From Mesorhizobium sp. B2-3-4 (lineage in GTDB: Bacteria > Pseudomonadota > Alphaproteobacteria > Rhizobiales > Rhizobiaceae), in NCBI RefSeq assembly GCF_006442315.1, contig NZ_VFVY01000011.1:62001-126000 (forward strand): 64,000 bases of DNA. The letters run 5' to 3'. Of the stretch, positions 1 through 6,853 are shown piece after piece (the first letter of the stretch is position 1; the number at the start of each line of letters is the position of its first letter). Below the pieces are notes generated by a model, which ran no database searches, was not told where the DNA came from, and saw only the letters and a list, made by a program, of their open reading frames with translations. The translations under genes were made by a program, and so were the position numbers.

Positions 1-69
1 GCGCTCCAGCGCCTTGACGAGGAACCGACGCATATCGTCGTCGTCTTCAGCCAGAAGAATGCGTGCCAT
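1..69 (-). CDS. cpdR: CpdR response regulator, N-terminal fragment (cut by window edge)
   Basis: Only the first 23 codons are present; the gene runs off the left edge. The peptide starts MARILLAEDDDDMRRFLVKA, the opening strand and acidic pocket (Glu8, Asp9, Asp10) of a CheY-like receiver domain. It matches the start of the single-domain regulator CpdR, which in Caulobacter and Sinorhizobium controls ClpXP placement and cell-cycle proteolysis according to its phosphorylation. The phospho-acceptor Asp and the rest of the domain lie outside the window. It is divergent from the N-formylglutamate amidohydrolase gene, a neighbourhood I know from other rhizobia. The family call is firm for a receiver; the CpdR identity rests on the N-terminal sequence and context. 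Confidence 0.8.
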   Translation of the reverse strand, partial: MARILLAEDDDDMRRFLVKALER

Positions 70-232
70 GATATCCCGTCCGAATCACCCGCCCGAGACT
101 GCCGCCCGGGCAGCCCGTTAACCATCCTGTATATGAGGAGGTGACGGTAAACATCAAGTGAACGCGGCGGAGCATTATCCGCATTTGGCAAGGCCGCGCG
201 CGCGGTGAAATGCTGGACATGCGGCCAGCAAG

Positions 233-1174
233 GTGGCAGTTTCATGCCATGATGCACTGGTGTTTTCGGGTTCGTTCAAATTGAAGACGGCAGCCGAGGA
301 TTTTTCGGTCTTTCCACCCTTCGAAATCCGGTCGGGCGCCGAGCAGCGCGTCCCTTTCCTGTTCAACTCGCCGCATAGCGGCCGCTACTATCCCGAACGC
401 TTCCTTGCCATGGCGCGGCTCGACCGCAACGCCATCCGCCGCTCGGAAGACTGCTATGTCGACGAGCTGTTCGGCGGCGCGGTGGCGCTCGGCGCGCCGA
501 TGCTGGCGGCGAATTTCCCGCGTGCCTATCTCGACGTCAACCGCGAGCCCTGGGAACTCGACCCGCGCATGTTCGCCGAGCCGGTGCCATCCTTCTGCAA
601 CATTCGCTCGGCGCGTGTCGCCGGTGGACTTGGCACCGTGCCAAAGCTGGTGGGCGAGGGGCTCGACATCTATGCGGGCCGCTTGCCGCTCGCCGAGGCG
701 GTTGCCCGCATCGAGGCCGTCTACAAGCCCTATCACGAAACGCTGAAGCGGCTTTTGACCAGGACCCACGCCCGTTTCGGCTTCGCCGTGCTGATCGATT
801 GCCATTCGATGCCGGCGAGCATCCGCGTCGGTGACAGCGGCTTGCGGCCGGATTTCATCATCGGCGACCGTTTTGGCATCTCGGCCACGGCGGCTCTGAC
901 GGAAACCGCGATCGGCCTGCTGACTGCCATGGGCTATACCGTGGCTCACAACAAGCCCTATGCCGGCGGTTTCATCACCGAGCATTATGGGCGTCCGGCG
1001 CGTCATCTGCATGCGCTGCAGATCGAGGTCAATCGCGGGCTCTACATGAATGAGCGGACATTCGAGAGGGGCGCGGGCTTCGACGCGCTGGCCGACGACC
1101 TGACGCGATTTTCGGCCGACCTGATGGCGATGCCCGACCACCATTTCATCGACCTGCCCCTGGCCGCGGAATAA
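233..1174 (+). CDS. N-formylglutamate amidohydrolase family protein
   Basis: 313 residues if started at the GTG; a second GTG in frame at 260 is possible, and no strong Shine-Dalgarno decides. The family hydrolyses N-formyl-L-glutamate to glutamate and formate in histidine breakdown, and relatives act on other N-formyl amino acids. Family motifs are visible: FNSPHSGRYYP at about residues 44-53, IDCHSMP at 188-194 and GGFITEHYG near 248, which provide the His/Glu metal and catalytic residues. Length fits the family (about 270-310). No other hut genes adjoin it, so a role in histidine degradation cannot be read from context. It is followed by the MmgR-type small RNA on the other strand and then hisN. 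Confidence 0.88.
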   Translation: MAVSCHDALVFSGSFKLKTAAEDFSVFPPFEIRSGAEQRVPFLFNSPHSGRYYPERFLAMARLDRNAIRRSEDCYVDELFGGAVALGAPMLAANFPRAYLDVNREPWELDPRMFAEPVPSFCNIRSARVAGGLGTVPKLVGEGLDIYAGRLPLAEAVARIEAVYKPYHETLKRLLTRTHARFGFAVLIDCHSMPASIRVGDSGLRPDFIIGDRFGISATAALTETAIGLLTAMGYTVAHNKPYAGGFITEHYGRPARHLHALQIEVNRGLYMNERTFERGAGFDALADDLTRFSADLMAMPDHHFIDLPLAAE

Positions 1175-1191
1175 CGGCAGCCCCAAGGGTT

Positions 1192-1275
1192 AAAAAAAGA
1201 CCGCATCGTTCGCACGATACGGTCGAAGTCTAGGGAGGAAACGCCCAAGGAGGGCATGGACAGGAAAACCTGTCC
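1192..1275 (-). ncRNA. mmgR: MmgR / suhB-type small RNA (ar8 family)
   Basis: A compact RNA gene read on the minus strand between the amidohydrolase and hisN (a suhB-family gene), the position from which the suhB RNA motif takes its name; in Sinorhizobium this RNA is MmgR. Seen: a 5' hairpin GGACAGG-TTTT-CCTGTCC, a small GCCC-TCCTT-GGGC hairpin, the single-stranded C-rich stretch TTTCCTCCCTAG, and a final hairpin GACCG(T)ATCGT / ACGAT(G)CGGTC followed by seven T, an intrinsic terminator. Predicted length is about 84 nt. The C-rich stretches resemble anti-Shine-Dalgarno seeds. In S. meliloti the RNA limits polyhydroxybutyrate accumulation. The 5' end is inferred from the promoter spacing. Confidence 0.85.
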
Positions 1276-1282
1276 GAGAACA

Positions 1283-1311
1283 AGCGTATTGTGCGGTGCA
1301 CAAATGTCAAG
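1283..1311 (-). promoter_or_regulatory. Promoter of the MmgR-type sRNA with a palindrome in its spacer
   Basis: Read on the minus strand: -35 CTTGAC (1306-1311), 17-nt spacer, -10 TACGCT (1283-1288), then seven bases to the first G of the 5' hairpin at 1275. The spacer contains an inverted repeat TTGTGC-N3-GCACAA (plus-strand 1289-1303), so a regulator bound there would block the polymerase. The -35 fits the alphaproteobacterial housekeeping consensus well; the -10 is weaker. Confidence 0.6.
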
Positions 1312-1480
1312 CGATGTTCAGGCTTTTTTAATTCAGAGTGATGTGGAAATCACGTTTCGATGATGCCTGTGTGATATTTGAGCAACTGTGACCGCGGCGG
1401 ATAAATCGATAAACACCCTTGTTTTGGCAGGAAAGACGCGGGATAGCCTGTTCGGGCAGGCCGCTAGGCGGGAGAATCAA

Positions 1481-2254
1481 TTGGACATCAGCGTCGATTT
1501 CATGCGCCGCATCGCGCAGGCGGCGGCGGCGGAAACCCTGCCGCGCTTTCGGGCCCAAGGGGCTGTCGCCAACAAGGAAAAGGGCAGTTTCGATCCGGTT
1601 ACCGAGGCCGACCGCGAGGCCGAGCGCGCCATCCGGGCACTGATATCGGCCGAATATCCCGACCATGGCATTCTTGGCGAGGAGCACGGCAGCGAGAACA
1701 TCTCCAGCCGGCATGTCTGGGTGATCGATCCGATCGATGGCACGCGCGCTTTCATTTCCGGACTGCCTGTCTGGGGGACGCTGGTCGGCCTGACGGTCGA
1801 TGGCGACGCTGTCGCCGGCATGATGGCGCAGCCCTTCACCGGCGAACTGTTCTACGCCAACGCTTCCGGTTCTCACTATGAGGGGCCTGGCGGCCCGCGA
1901 AAACTGACGACACGCAAGACGACAAAGCTCGATGAGGCGACGCTGTTCACCACCACGCCGGCCTTGTTCAAGGCCGAGGCACGCAAGCGCTATGACGTGT
2001 TCGAGAAACAGGTTCAGCTCGCCCGCTACGGCGCCGATTGCTATGCCTTCGCCATGATCGCCTCGGGCAGCGTCGACATCGTCGCCGACCCTGGCTTGAA
2101 ACCTTACGACATCGTCGCGCTGATCCCGATCATCGAGAAGGCGGGCGGGGTCATCACCACCTTCGACGGCGGACCGGCGGAGAATGGCGGCGATGTGCTG
2201 GCGGCGGCGACACCGGAGCTCCACGCGGCCGCCATGGCGGCGCTCCGCGGCTGA
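1481..2254 (+). CDS. hisN: Histidinol-phosphatase, inositol-monophosphatase family
   Basis: 257 residues from the TTG at 1481, chosen because GGGAG lies eight bases upstream; the GTG at 1388 would add 31 unconserved residues and lacks a ribosome site. The enzyme removes phosphate from histidinol phosphate, the penultimate step of histidine synthesis, in the cytoplasm. The Mg/Li-sensitive phosphatase signatures are present: GEEHG at 66-70 and DPIDGTRAF at 83-91, with a third metal Asp in the C-terminal half (DPGLKPYDI). HisN and SuhB-type inositol phosphatases are hard to tell apart by eye; the rhizobial context and substrate-loop sequence favour HisN. Read away from the sRNA. Confidence 0.85.
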   Translation: MDISVDFMRRIAQAAAAETLPRFRAQGAVANKEKGSFDPVTEADREAERAIRALISAEYPDHGILGEEHGSENISSRHVWVIDPIDGTRAFISGLPVWGTLVGLTVDGDAVAGMMAQPFTGELFYANASGSHYEGPGGPRKLTTRKTTKLDEATLFTTTPALFKAEARKRYDVFEKQVQLARYGADCYAFAMIASGSVDIVADPGLKPYDIVALIPIIEKAGGVITTFDGGPAENGGDVLAAATPELHAAAMAALRG

Positions 2255-2267
2255 TTTTTCCCCCGCG

Positions 2268-3098
2268 TCAGCGCTGCCTTATCGAGCGCTGGAATTCCGC
2301 CGGAGTACGCCCATAGGCCTGCTTGAATGCCGCGCTGAAATGGCTGTGGCTGGAAAAGCCGAGGTCGAGGCCAAGCGATGTCAGATTGTCGTAGCTGCCG
2401 AGCAGGTCGAGCGCGCGCGCCAGCCGCAGCCGCAGATGGTAGCGATAGAGCGGCATGGCCTCGACCTGCTGGAACACCTGCGTCAGGTAGACCGGCGAAA
2501 CGCCGACCTCGGCGGCGATCTCGGCCAGCGTCCAGCGCCGCGACAGGTCCGACGACAAAACGAGCTTGGCGCGGTCGACCAGCTTCTGCCGGCCCGGGCT
2601 GGCGCCCGCGACATGAGAGGTGCGTTCGCCAAGAGAGCGCCGAACCAAGGTCAGGGCAAGCGTCTCCGCCTCCAGCGTTTCGGCGACGCCGCGGCTCAGG
2701 CTGTGGCGCAGCAACGCCACCAGTGCCTGCGCGCGCGGGTCGATGCGCCGGCGCTGGCGTCGAAACGCCAACATGGCGCCGGAGCGCAACTGCTCCCTCG
2801 GCGCCAGTTCACGCAATTGGCCCTCCTCGATGACGAGGTCGAGGCAGGCGTCGCCACCCGCGACGGGATGGCTGACCTGATAGGGTTCGGCTTCGTTGAA
2901 GAACAGCAGCTGATTGGCTTCCGCCACTGCGTCGCTGCGGCCGACATGGCGCACGAAGACACCGCGATAGGGAAACACCAGATGCGTGGCGGCGGTGCAT
3001 TCTTCATCGCTTCTGTGACGGCATGCGCCGTTGCAGACCACGCCCCTCACCCTGATGGTGGCGGTGTCCAGCAGCGGCTGCACCGTGAATTGCGACAT
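2268..3098 (-). CDS. AraC family transcriptional regulator
   Basis: 276 residues. The C-terminal hundred carry the double helix-turn-helix of AraC/XylS proteins: a first HTH around LAEIAAEVGVSPVYLTQVF and the second with the signature GFSSHSHFSAAFKQAYGRTP near the end. The N-terminal half is a cupin-like sensor region without a recognisable ligand motif, typical of the small stress-responsive members. It stands alone: hisN is convergent at its 3' end and the DUF1127 gene lies upstream on the same strand, separated by about 110 bases that include a perfect hairpin GCCGGAA-ATGA-TTCCGGC (3123-3140). The target genes cannot be inferred. Confidence 0.88.
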   Translation of the reverse strand: MSQFTVQPLLDTATIRVRGVVCNGACRHRSDEECTAATHLVFPYRGVFVRHVGRSDAVAEANQLLFFNEAEPYQVSHPVAGGDACLDLVIEEGQLRELAPREQLRSGAMLAFRRQRRRIDPRAQALVALLRHSLSRGVAETLEAETLALTLVRRSLGERTSHVAGASPGRQKLVDRAKLVLSSDLSRRWTLAEIAAEVGVSPVYLTQVFQQVEAMPLYRYHLRLRLARALDLLGSYDNLTSLGLDLGFSSHSHFSAAFKQAYGRTPAEFQRSIRQR

Positions 3099-3212
3099 GG
3101 CCGTTGCGTTCTCCCTCGTGCCGGAAATGATTCCGGCTCTACGGAGGCACTCTACGCAAGCGGCCTGCCCAATCGTGTCAGGAGGCTTTTTCGACAGGCG
3201 CGTGTCCCGGTC

Positions 3213-3452
3213 CTACAATCGACGTCTGAATTCCGCATGGGCCTGATCGCGTGACAGACCGATGTCCTTGAGCTGTTCGTCGCTCATTTCCAGCAAGGCA
3301 AGGCGGCTGCGGCGTTTCTCCATCTGACGGGTGAACCATCCGGCCGCCGCGACGCATTGGGCCCGGAGGGTCCGCCTGATGGTCGCGACGCGGACTGGCG
3401 GCGGCTGGATTTTTCCAACCAGGCGTTGTGCTGCTGCATGATCGGGGCGCAT
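3213..3452 (-). CDS. DUF1127 small basic protein
   Basis: 79 residues, rich in Arg. The C-terminal part, about residues 45-79, holds the DUF1127 (YjiS-like) core RRLALLEMSDEQLKDIGLSRDQ, followed by FRRRL at the very end. DUF1127 proteins are small, highly regulated alphaproteobacterial proteins; some bind RNA and affect small-RNA maturation and phosphate or carbon metabolism. The start ATG lies three bases after the stop of the upstream Cys-rich gene, so the two are surely co-transcribed and probably translationally coupled. The N-terminal extension of about 40 residues is not conserved in the family as far as I recall, so an internal start cannot be ruled out. Confidence 0.75.
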   Translation of the reverse strand: MRPDHAAAQRLVGKIQPPPVRVATIRRTLRAQCVAAAGWFTRQMEKRRSRLALLEMSDEQLKDIGLSRDQAHAEFRRRL

Positions 3453-3455
3453 CGC

Positions 3456-3611
3456 TCAATTCTCGCTCGCGCCGTTCGCCGAGGCGCCGGCTTCGTTCAG
3501 CGCCTGCGCGCATTCCTCGCAGCAGACTTCCACCGTCTTGCCGCCAACCTTGACCCGGATCGGGTTGTCGTCCAGCTGGCAATCGCAGGCGGCACAGGTT
3601 TTCTCGGTCAT
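3456..3611 (-). CDS. 51-residue Cys-rich putative metal-binding protein
   Basis: A short gene. It encodes 51 residues starting MTEKTCAACDCQLDD with CxxCxC near the N terminus and a CCEEC motif at about residues 31-35, a treble-clef/TRASH-like arrangement that suggests one bound Zn or other soft metal. GATGAGG lies just before the ATG. The stop is three bases from the ATG of the DUF1127 gene. Function is unknown. Codon usage is like its neighbours, and the regular spacing of the cysteines argues that it is a real gene and not chance. Confidence 0.7.
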   Translation of the reverse strand: MTEKTCAACDCQLDDNPIRVKVGGKTVEVCCEECAQALNEAGASANGASEN

Positions 3612-3790
3612 GACCTCATCTCCATGGCGTTCGGTTCAACGCACGCAGATGAGCATTCCGGGACCGCGCCGGCTGTCAGAATCTTTAGCACCCTGGGAGT
3701 GCGACGGCATGACTGGCCGACCCTGCTGACAACGGGGTGTCAGCTGTGCGGGGCCAGGGAAAGGACCCTCGCGCCGATCAGGGGCACCGA

Positions 3791-4768
3791 TCAGGCCGTA
3801 GGATCGTCGCTGCCTGGAATGAAGGCATCGAAGGCAGCGAGGAATTGCTCGCGGTAGATGTCGGCTTCCTGCAGGATCTCATGCTGCGCGCCATCGATCA
3901 TCAGCAGCGAGCCGAGGCGCAACTGCCTGCCATAGGCTTCCACCGCCTTGGTGGAGACGACCCTGTCGGCGCCGGCGGCGATGATGAGCAACGGTACCTG
4001 GATCCCGGCCATGAAATCGGGATCGCCGACGACTTCGGACGCTTTCGCGGCTGCCTGCAACCAGCGGATCGTCGGACCGCCAAGCGCCAGTTGCGGGTAG
4101 GTCTCGTAGAGCTGCGTGTTGCGCCGGTAGCGCGCCCGGTCCGTCGTCACCTTGTTGGCTTCGAAGGGCAGCGTTTCCTTCGGCCTTGGGCCCATGGCGG
4201 CATAGAGCCGGCCCAGGCCCAGGAAACAGAACAGCGAGCAAACCCGGCGGACCGTGGATATCGAGACCGGCAGGTCGGGGAGCGTCAGGAACGGCGCGAT
4301 CAACACCATGCGCCGGACCCGGTTCACCATCGACGGCGTCGCAAGCAGCGCGATCACCGCGCCGGCGGAATGAGCGAGGATATAATAGGGTCCGCGGCAA
4401 TCCGGCAGCACGATCTCCTCGAAGAACTGCTCCAGGTCAGCCGTGTAGTCGCGGAACGACTTGACATAACCGCGCTGGCGGTCGCGGATCAGCCGCGAAG
4501 AGTCGCCTTGGCCGCGCCAGTCGAGCGTGGCGACGCCAAACCCGCGGGCGGCAAGGTCGCGGATGGTCTCGAAGTATTTCTCGATGCACTCGTTGCGGCC
4601 GCCGAGCAGCACCACCGTGCCCCTCATCGGCCGGGTGACGGCGCCGAACAGGCCATAGCGGATTTTCTTGCCGTCACGCGTGGTGAAGAAGCCGCCGGCG
4701 GCGTTTTCCGGTCGCGGATTGCCCTCGATGTCGTGAAAAAGGGGCGGGTCTTGGAAAAGGTCCGTCAT
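3791..4768 (-). CDS. Alpha/beta hydrolase (lysophospholipase / serine aminopeptidase S33-like)
   Basis: 325 residues. A hydrolase of the PldB/monoglyceride-lipase type: LLGGRNE at 54-60 near the oxyanion loop, LDWRGQGDS at 82-90, nucleophile elbow AHSAG at 132-136 (Ser134), a later Asp in AGADRVV and His in GAQHEI near 293, making a full Ser-Asp-His triad. No signal peptide, so cytoplasmic or membrane-peripheral. The likely substrates are lysophospholipids or monoacylglycerols, by family only. It stands alone on its strand. A perfect GCTGACA-ACGGGG-TGTCAGC hairpin (3725-3744) 46 bases past the stop may end the transcript, although it has no T tract. Confidence 0.82.
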   Translation of the reverse strand: MTDLFQDPPLFHDIEGNPRPENAAGGFFTTRDGKKIRYGLFGAVTRPMRGTVVLLGGRNECIEKYFETIRDLAARGFGVATLDWRGQGDSSRLIRDRQRGYVKSFRDYTADLEQFFEEIVLPDCRGPYYILAHSAGAVIALLATPSMVNRVRRMVLIAPFLTLPDLPVSISTVRRVCSLFCFLGLGRLYAAMGPRPKETLPFEANKVTTDRARYRRNTQLYETYPQLALGGPTIRWLQAAAKASEVVGDPDFMAGIQVPLLIIAAGADRVVSTKAVEAYGRQLRLGSLLMIDGAQHEILQEADIYREQFLAAFDAFIPGSDDPTA

Positions 4769-5112
4769 TCGGCGCTTCGTGCTTGGCGTCTTCGCATGCC
4801 CGCCCGAGATGGCCGGCCCGCCAAGGTGATAGACGCCAATGCGTCAAAAGCAAAGGAATTCCGGGTGGTAATGGACCAGTAACGGGGAAGGCCGGAAGCC
4901 GCATGGAGCGTGCCTCCGGCCTCTGTCGATCCGGGAGGAAGGGACGTTAACACCCGGTCGGCCTCGTTTGCGGCACCTCTTGCGATCCGGCGCCGCCAGT
5001 TCTTGATCCTGGCATCACTTTTAGCGCCGTCTGCCTGAACGGCCGCCGAAGCACCGGTTCATCTGCCGTTCATCAAAGGCGGACCGCCTTGTTCTTTTGC
5101 CGGTAGACGAAA
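4769..5112. other. Gene-free stretch upstream of the hydrolase gene
   Basis: About 340 bases between two divergent genes. It must hold the hydrolase promoter, but none stands out. Visible are a 7-bp inverted repeat GGCCGGA / TCCGGCC (about 4890-4922) and, on the minus strand, a C-rich run CCCTTCCTCCC (about 4934-4944) next to GTTAAC. No convincing gene was found. Confidence 0.5.
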
Positions 5113-5141
5113 CTTGAAATGCCTTCGAGCGCTCCCCAGAT
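5113..5141 (+). promoter_or_regulatory. Candidate RpoH heat-shock promoter of hsp20
   Basis: CTTGAA (5113-5118), a 17-base spacer and CCAGAT (5136-5141), preceded by CC. This resembles the alphaproteobacterial sigma-32 consensus CTTGAA-N16/18-CCTATAT, with a good -35 and a weaker -10. Transcription would begin near 5149, exactly where the first stem of the leader RNA begins, which supports the call. Confidence 0.5.
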
Positions 5142-5148
5142 GTGGGTT

Positions 5149-5247
5149 GCGGCCGCCAATGTCGGGGCCGCTGGTCCAACCGAAACGCCGCTTACGGGTT
5201 TCGCACCGGCCATACGCAAACCATGTTGCTCAACAGGAGAACACCTC
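5149..5247 (+). promoter_or_regulatory. ROSE-type RNA thermometer in the hsp20 leader
   Basis: Three stems in series: GCGGCC / GGCCGC (5149-5171), GAAAC(G)CCG-CTTA-CGG-GTTTC (5182-5202) and the decisive last one GTT(G)CTC-AACAG-GAGAAC (5225-5242), which pairs the Shine-Dalgarno AGGAG (5235-5239) with TTGCTC. The single bulged G at 5228 opposite the ribosome site is the hallmark of ROSE elements, which melt on heat shock and free the hsp20 start at 5248. The layout is as in Bradyrhizobium and other rhizobial hsp genes. Confidence 0.8.
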
Positions 5248-5715
5248 ATGCGTCACGTTGATTTTTCCCCGCTCTACCGCTCTACCGTCGGCTTCGACCG
5301 TCTCTTCACCATGCTGGATTCGCTGGCGCAGCCCGATGGCGCGCAGACCTATCCGCCCTACAATATCGAGCGCACCGGTGAGGATTCCTATCGCATCTCC
5401 ATGGCGGTTGCCGGCTTCTCGGATGAAGAAATCTCGATCGAAGCCCATCGCAACGTGCTGACCGTAAAGGGCGAGCGCAAGGACGAGGGCACCGGCGAGG
5501 GTTCGGAGCTGCTTTATCGCGGCATTGCCTCCAGGGCTTTCGAGCGCCGCTTCCAGCTTGCCGACCATGTTGAAGTCGTCGGCGCCGCGCTGAAGAACGG
5601 CCTGCTCTTCGTTGACCTCAAGCGCAACATCCCCGAGGAGTTGAAGCCGCGCAAGATCGCCATCACCTCGGCTCCGGCCAAAGCCAAGCAGATCGAGGCC
5701 AAGACCGCTGCCTGA
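5248..5715 (+). CDS. hsp20: Small heat-shock protein Hsp20 (IbpA-like)
   Basis: 155 residues. A cytoplasmic ATP-independent chaperone that holds unfolding proteins. The alpha-crystallin domain spans about residues 33-135, with the conserved strand AVAGFSDEEISIE, a KGERKDE loop and the late GLLFVDLKRNIPEE (variant of the G-x-L motif). The start at 5248 is fixed by GGAG eight bases upstream and by the ROSE hairpin; an upstream reading from 5119 in the same frame lies inside the leader and is not coding. It is followed by a CTCCTCCC hairpin and a strong terminator. Regulation is by heat, through the promoter and the thermometer. Confidence 0.93.
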   Translation: MRHVDFSPLYRSTVGFDRLFTMLDSLAQPDGAQTYPPYNIERTGEDSYRISMAVAGFSDEEISIEAHRNVLTVKGERKDEGTGEGSELLYRGIASRAFERRFQLADHVEVVGAALKNGLLFVDLKRNIPEELKPRKIAITSAPAKAKQIEAKTAA

Positions 5716-5738
5716 CCGGCGGATACACTACGGATAAA

Positions 5739-5753
5739 GTCTCCTCCCGAGAC
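5739..5753 (+). other. CTCCTCCC hairpin in the hsp20 3' UTR (possible sRNA module)
   Basis: Stem GTCTC / GAGAC with loop CTCCC, displaying the anti-Shine-Dalgarno motif CTCCTCCC, 23 bases after the hsp20 stop and directly before the terminator. The hairpin-plus-terminator arrangement is that of cuckoo-type 3'-UTR RNAs. Whether a separate RNA accumulates is unknown. Confidence 0.4.
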
Positions 5754-5755
5754 GG

Positions 5756-5783
5756 AAGCGGCGCCGAGAGGCGCCGCTTTTTT
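5756..5783 (+). terminator. Intrinsic terminator of hsp20
   Basis: AAGCGGCGCC-GAGA-GGCGCCGCTT, a perfect 10-bp stem with a GNRA-like tetraloop, running into six T. It separates hsp20 from the convergent threonine aldolase gene. Confidence 0.92.
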
Positions 5784-5800
5784 GTCGTCGCGAAGGTTGG

Positions 5801-6853
5801 TTATCCGGCGATCAGCTGGCCGAAACGGTCGACTTCTTCCGAGGTCGTGGCGAAGCTGGTGACGAAGCGATAGAGCAGTTCATCCTCGCCGATGTGGCCG
5901 TCAAAGCCGTGCGGCCTGTGCCAGTCATAGAAGGCCGCGCCTGCCGCCTGCAGCTTCTCGGCCTCTGTTTTCTTGATCACGGCAAACACTTCATTGGCCT
6001 GCGGCAGCCAGGCCAGCTTGGCCGTCGCCGAATCCTCGATCGCCGCCGCGAGCCGCGCCGCCATGGCGTTGGCATGCCTGGCGGTATCCAGCCAAAGCCC
6101 GTCCTTGAAATAGGCCTCGAACTGCGCGGCGACGAAACGCGACTTCGAGAACAGCTGTGCGGCGCGCTTGCGCAGGAAGGCCAGTTCCCTGGCGCGGTCG
6201 AGATCGAACAGCACGATCGCCTCGGCGCACCAGCAGCCGTTCTTGGTGCCGCCGAAGGACAGGATGTCGACGCCGCGCTTCCAGGTCATTTCGGCCGGTG
6301 TGGTGTCGAGCGCGACCAGCGCATTGGCAAAGCGGGCGCCATCCATGTGCAAGGGCACGGAATGGTGTTTGGCGATCGCCGAAATCGCCGCGATGTCGTC
6401 CAGGCCATAGATCGTGCCGACCTCGGTCGACTGGGTGATCGAGACGGCCATCGGCCGGCCCCAATGCACGATCTCGCCGGCGAAACGGCCGATCGTCCTG
6501 TCCAGATTGTGCGGCTCCATCCTGCCCAGAGGGCCGTCGACGGCGTGCAGCCGCGAGCCGCCGGAAAAATATTCCGGCGCGCCGCATTCGTCCTCGATGA
6601 CATGCGATTCGCGGTGGGCGAAGGCAATGCCGCCGGGCTTGTTGTAGGCCGTCAGCGACAGTGAATTGGCGGCGGTGCCGGTCGCCACGAAGAATACCGC
6701 CACCTCGCGTTCGAAGATCTCGCTGAACCTGATGTAGACGGCCTGGTCGAGGGCGCCGTCACCATAGGCGGTCGAAAAGCCTCCGGTGTGGGCCGAGAGG
6801 CCGGCTGCAATGCTTGGGTGGGCGCCTGCCCAATTGTCGGAAGCGAAGAACAT
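5801..6853 (-). CDS. ltaE: Low-specificity L-threonine aldolase
   Basis: 350 residues from the ATG at 6853, the normal length; an open extension to 7069 is AT-rich and unconserved. A PLP enzyme of fold type I that splits L-threonine or allo-threonine to glycine and acetaldehyde. Visible: MFFASDNWAG at the start, HMDGARF at 169-175 (the Asp that binds the pyridine nitrogen), and SFGGTKNGCW at 199-208 with Lys204 as Schiff-base residue. It could also be annotated as a beta-eliminating lyase of the same family. It is read alone, convergent with hsp20 and divergent from gltB. Confidence 0.9.
   Translation of the reverse strand: MFFASDNWAGAHPSIAAGLSAHTGGFSTAYGDGALDQAVYIRFSEIFEREVAVFFVATGTAANSLSLTAYNKPGGIAFAHRESHVIEDECGAPEYFSGGSRLHAVDGPLGRMEPHNLDRTIGRFAGEIVHWGRPMAVSITQSTEVGTIYGLDDIAAISAIAKHHSVPLHMDGARFANALVALDTTPAEMTWKRGVDILSFGGTKNGCWCAEAIVLFDLDRARELAFLRKRAAQLFSKSRFVAAQFEAYFKDGLWLDTARHANAMAARLAAAIEDSATAKLAWLPQANEVFAVIKKTEAEKLQAAGAAFYDWHRPHGFDGHIGEDELLYRFVTSFATTSEEVDRFGQLIAG

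Noticed and set aside
242..1186. A 314-codon open frame on the minus strand
   Set aside because: It is antisense to the N-formylglutamate amidohydrolase over its whole length; the product is Arg/Gln/His-rich with no family look, as expected of a GC-rich antisense frame.
1192..1224. Hairpin taken first as a plus-strand terminator of the amidohydrolase gene
   Set aside because: The run of T is on the minus-strand side only, so it ends the minus-strand sRNA and not the plus-strand gene.
2184..3254. A 356-codon open frame on the plus strand
   Set aside because: It overlaps the AraC gene in antisense and has a composition typical of shadow frames; the AraC helix-turn-helix on the other strand is clear.
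5119..5247. Extension of hsp20 by 43 codons upstream
   Set aside because: This is the ROSE leader; the ribosome site and thermometer fix the start at 5248.
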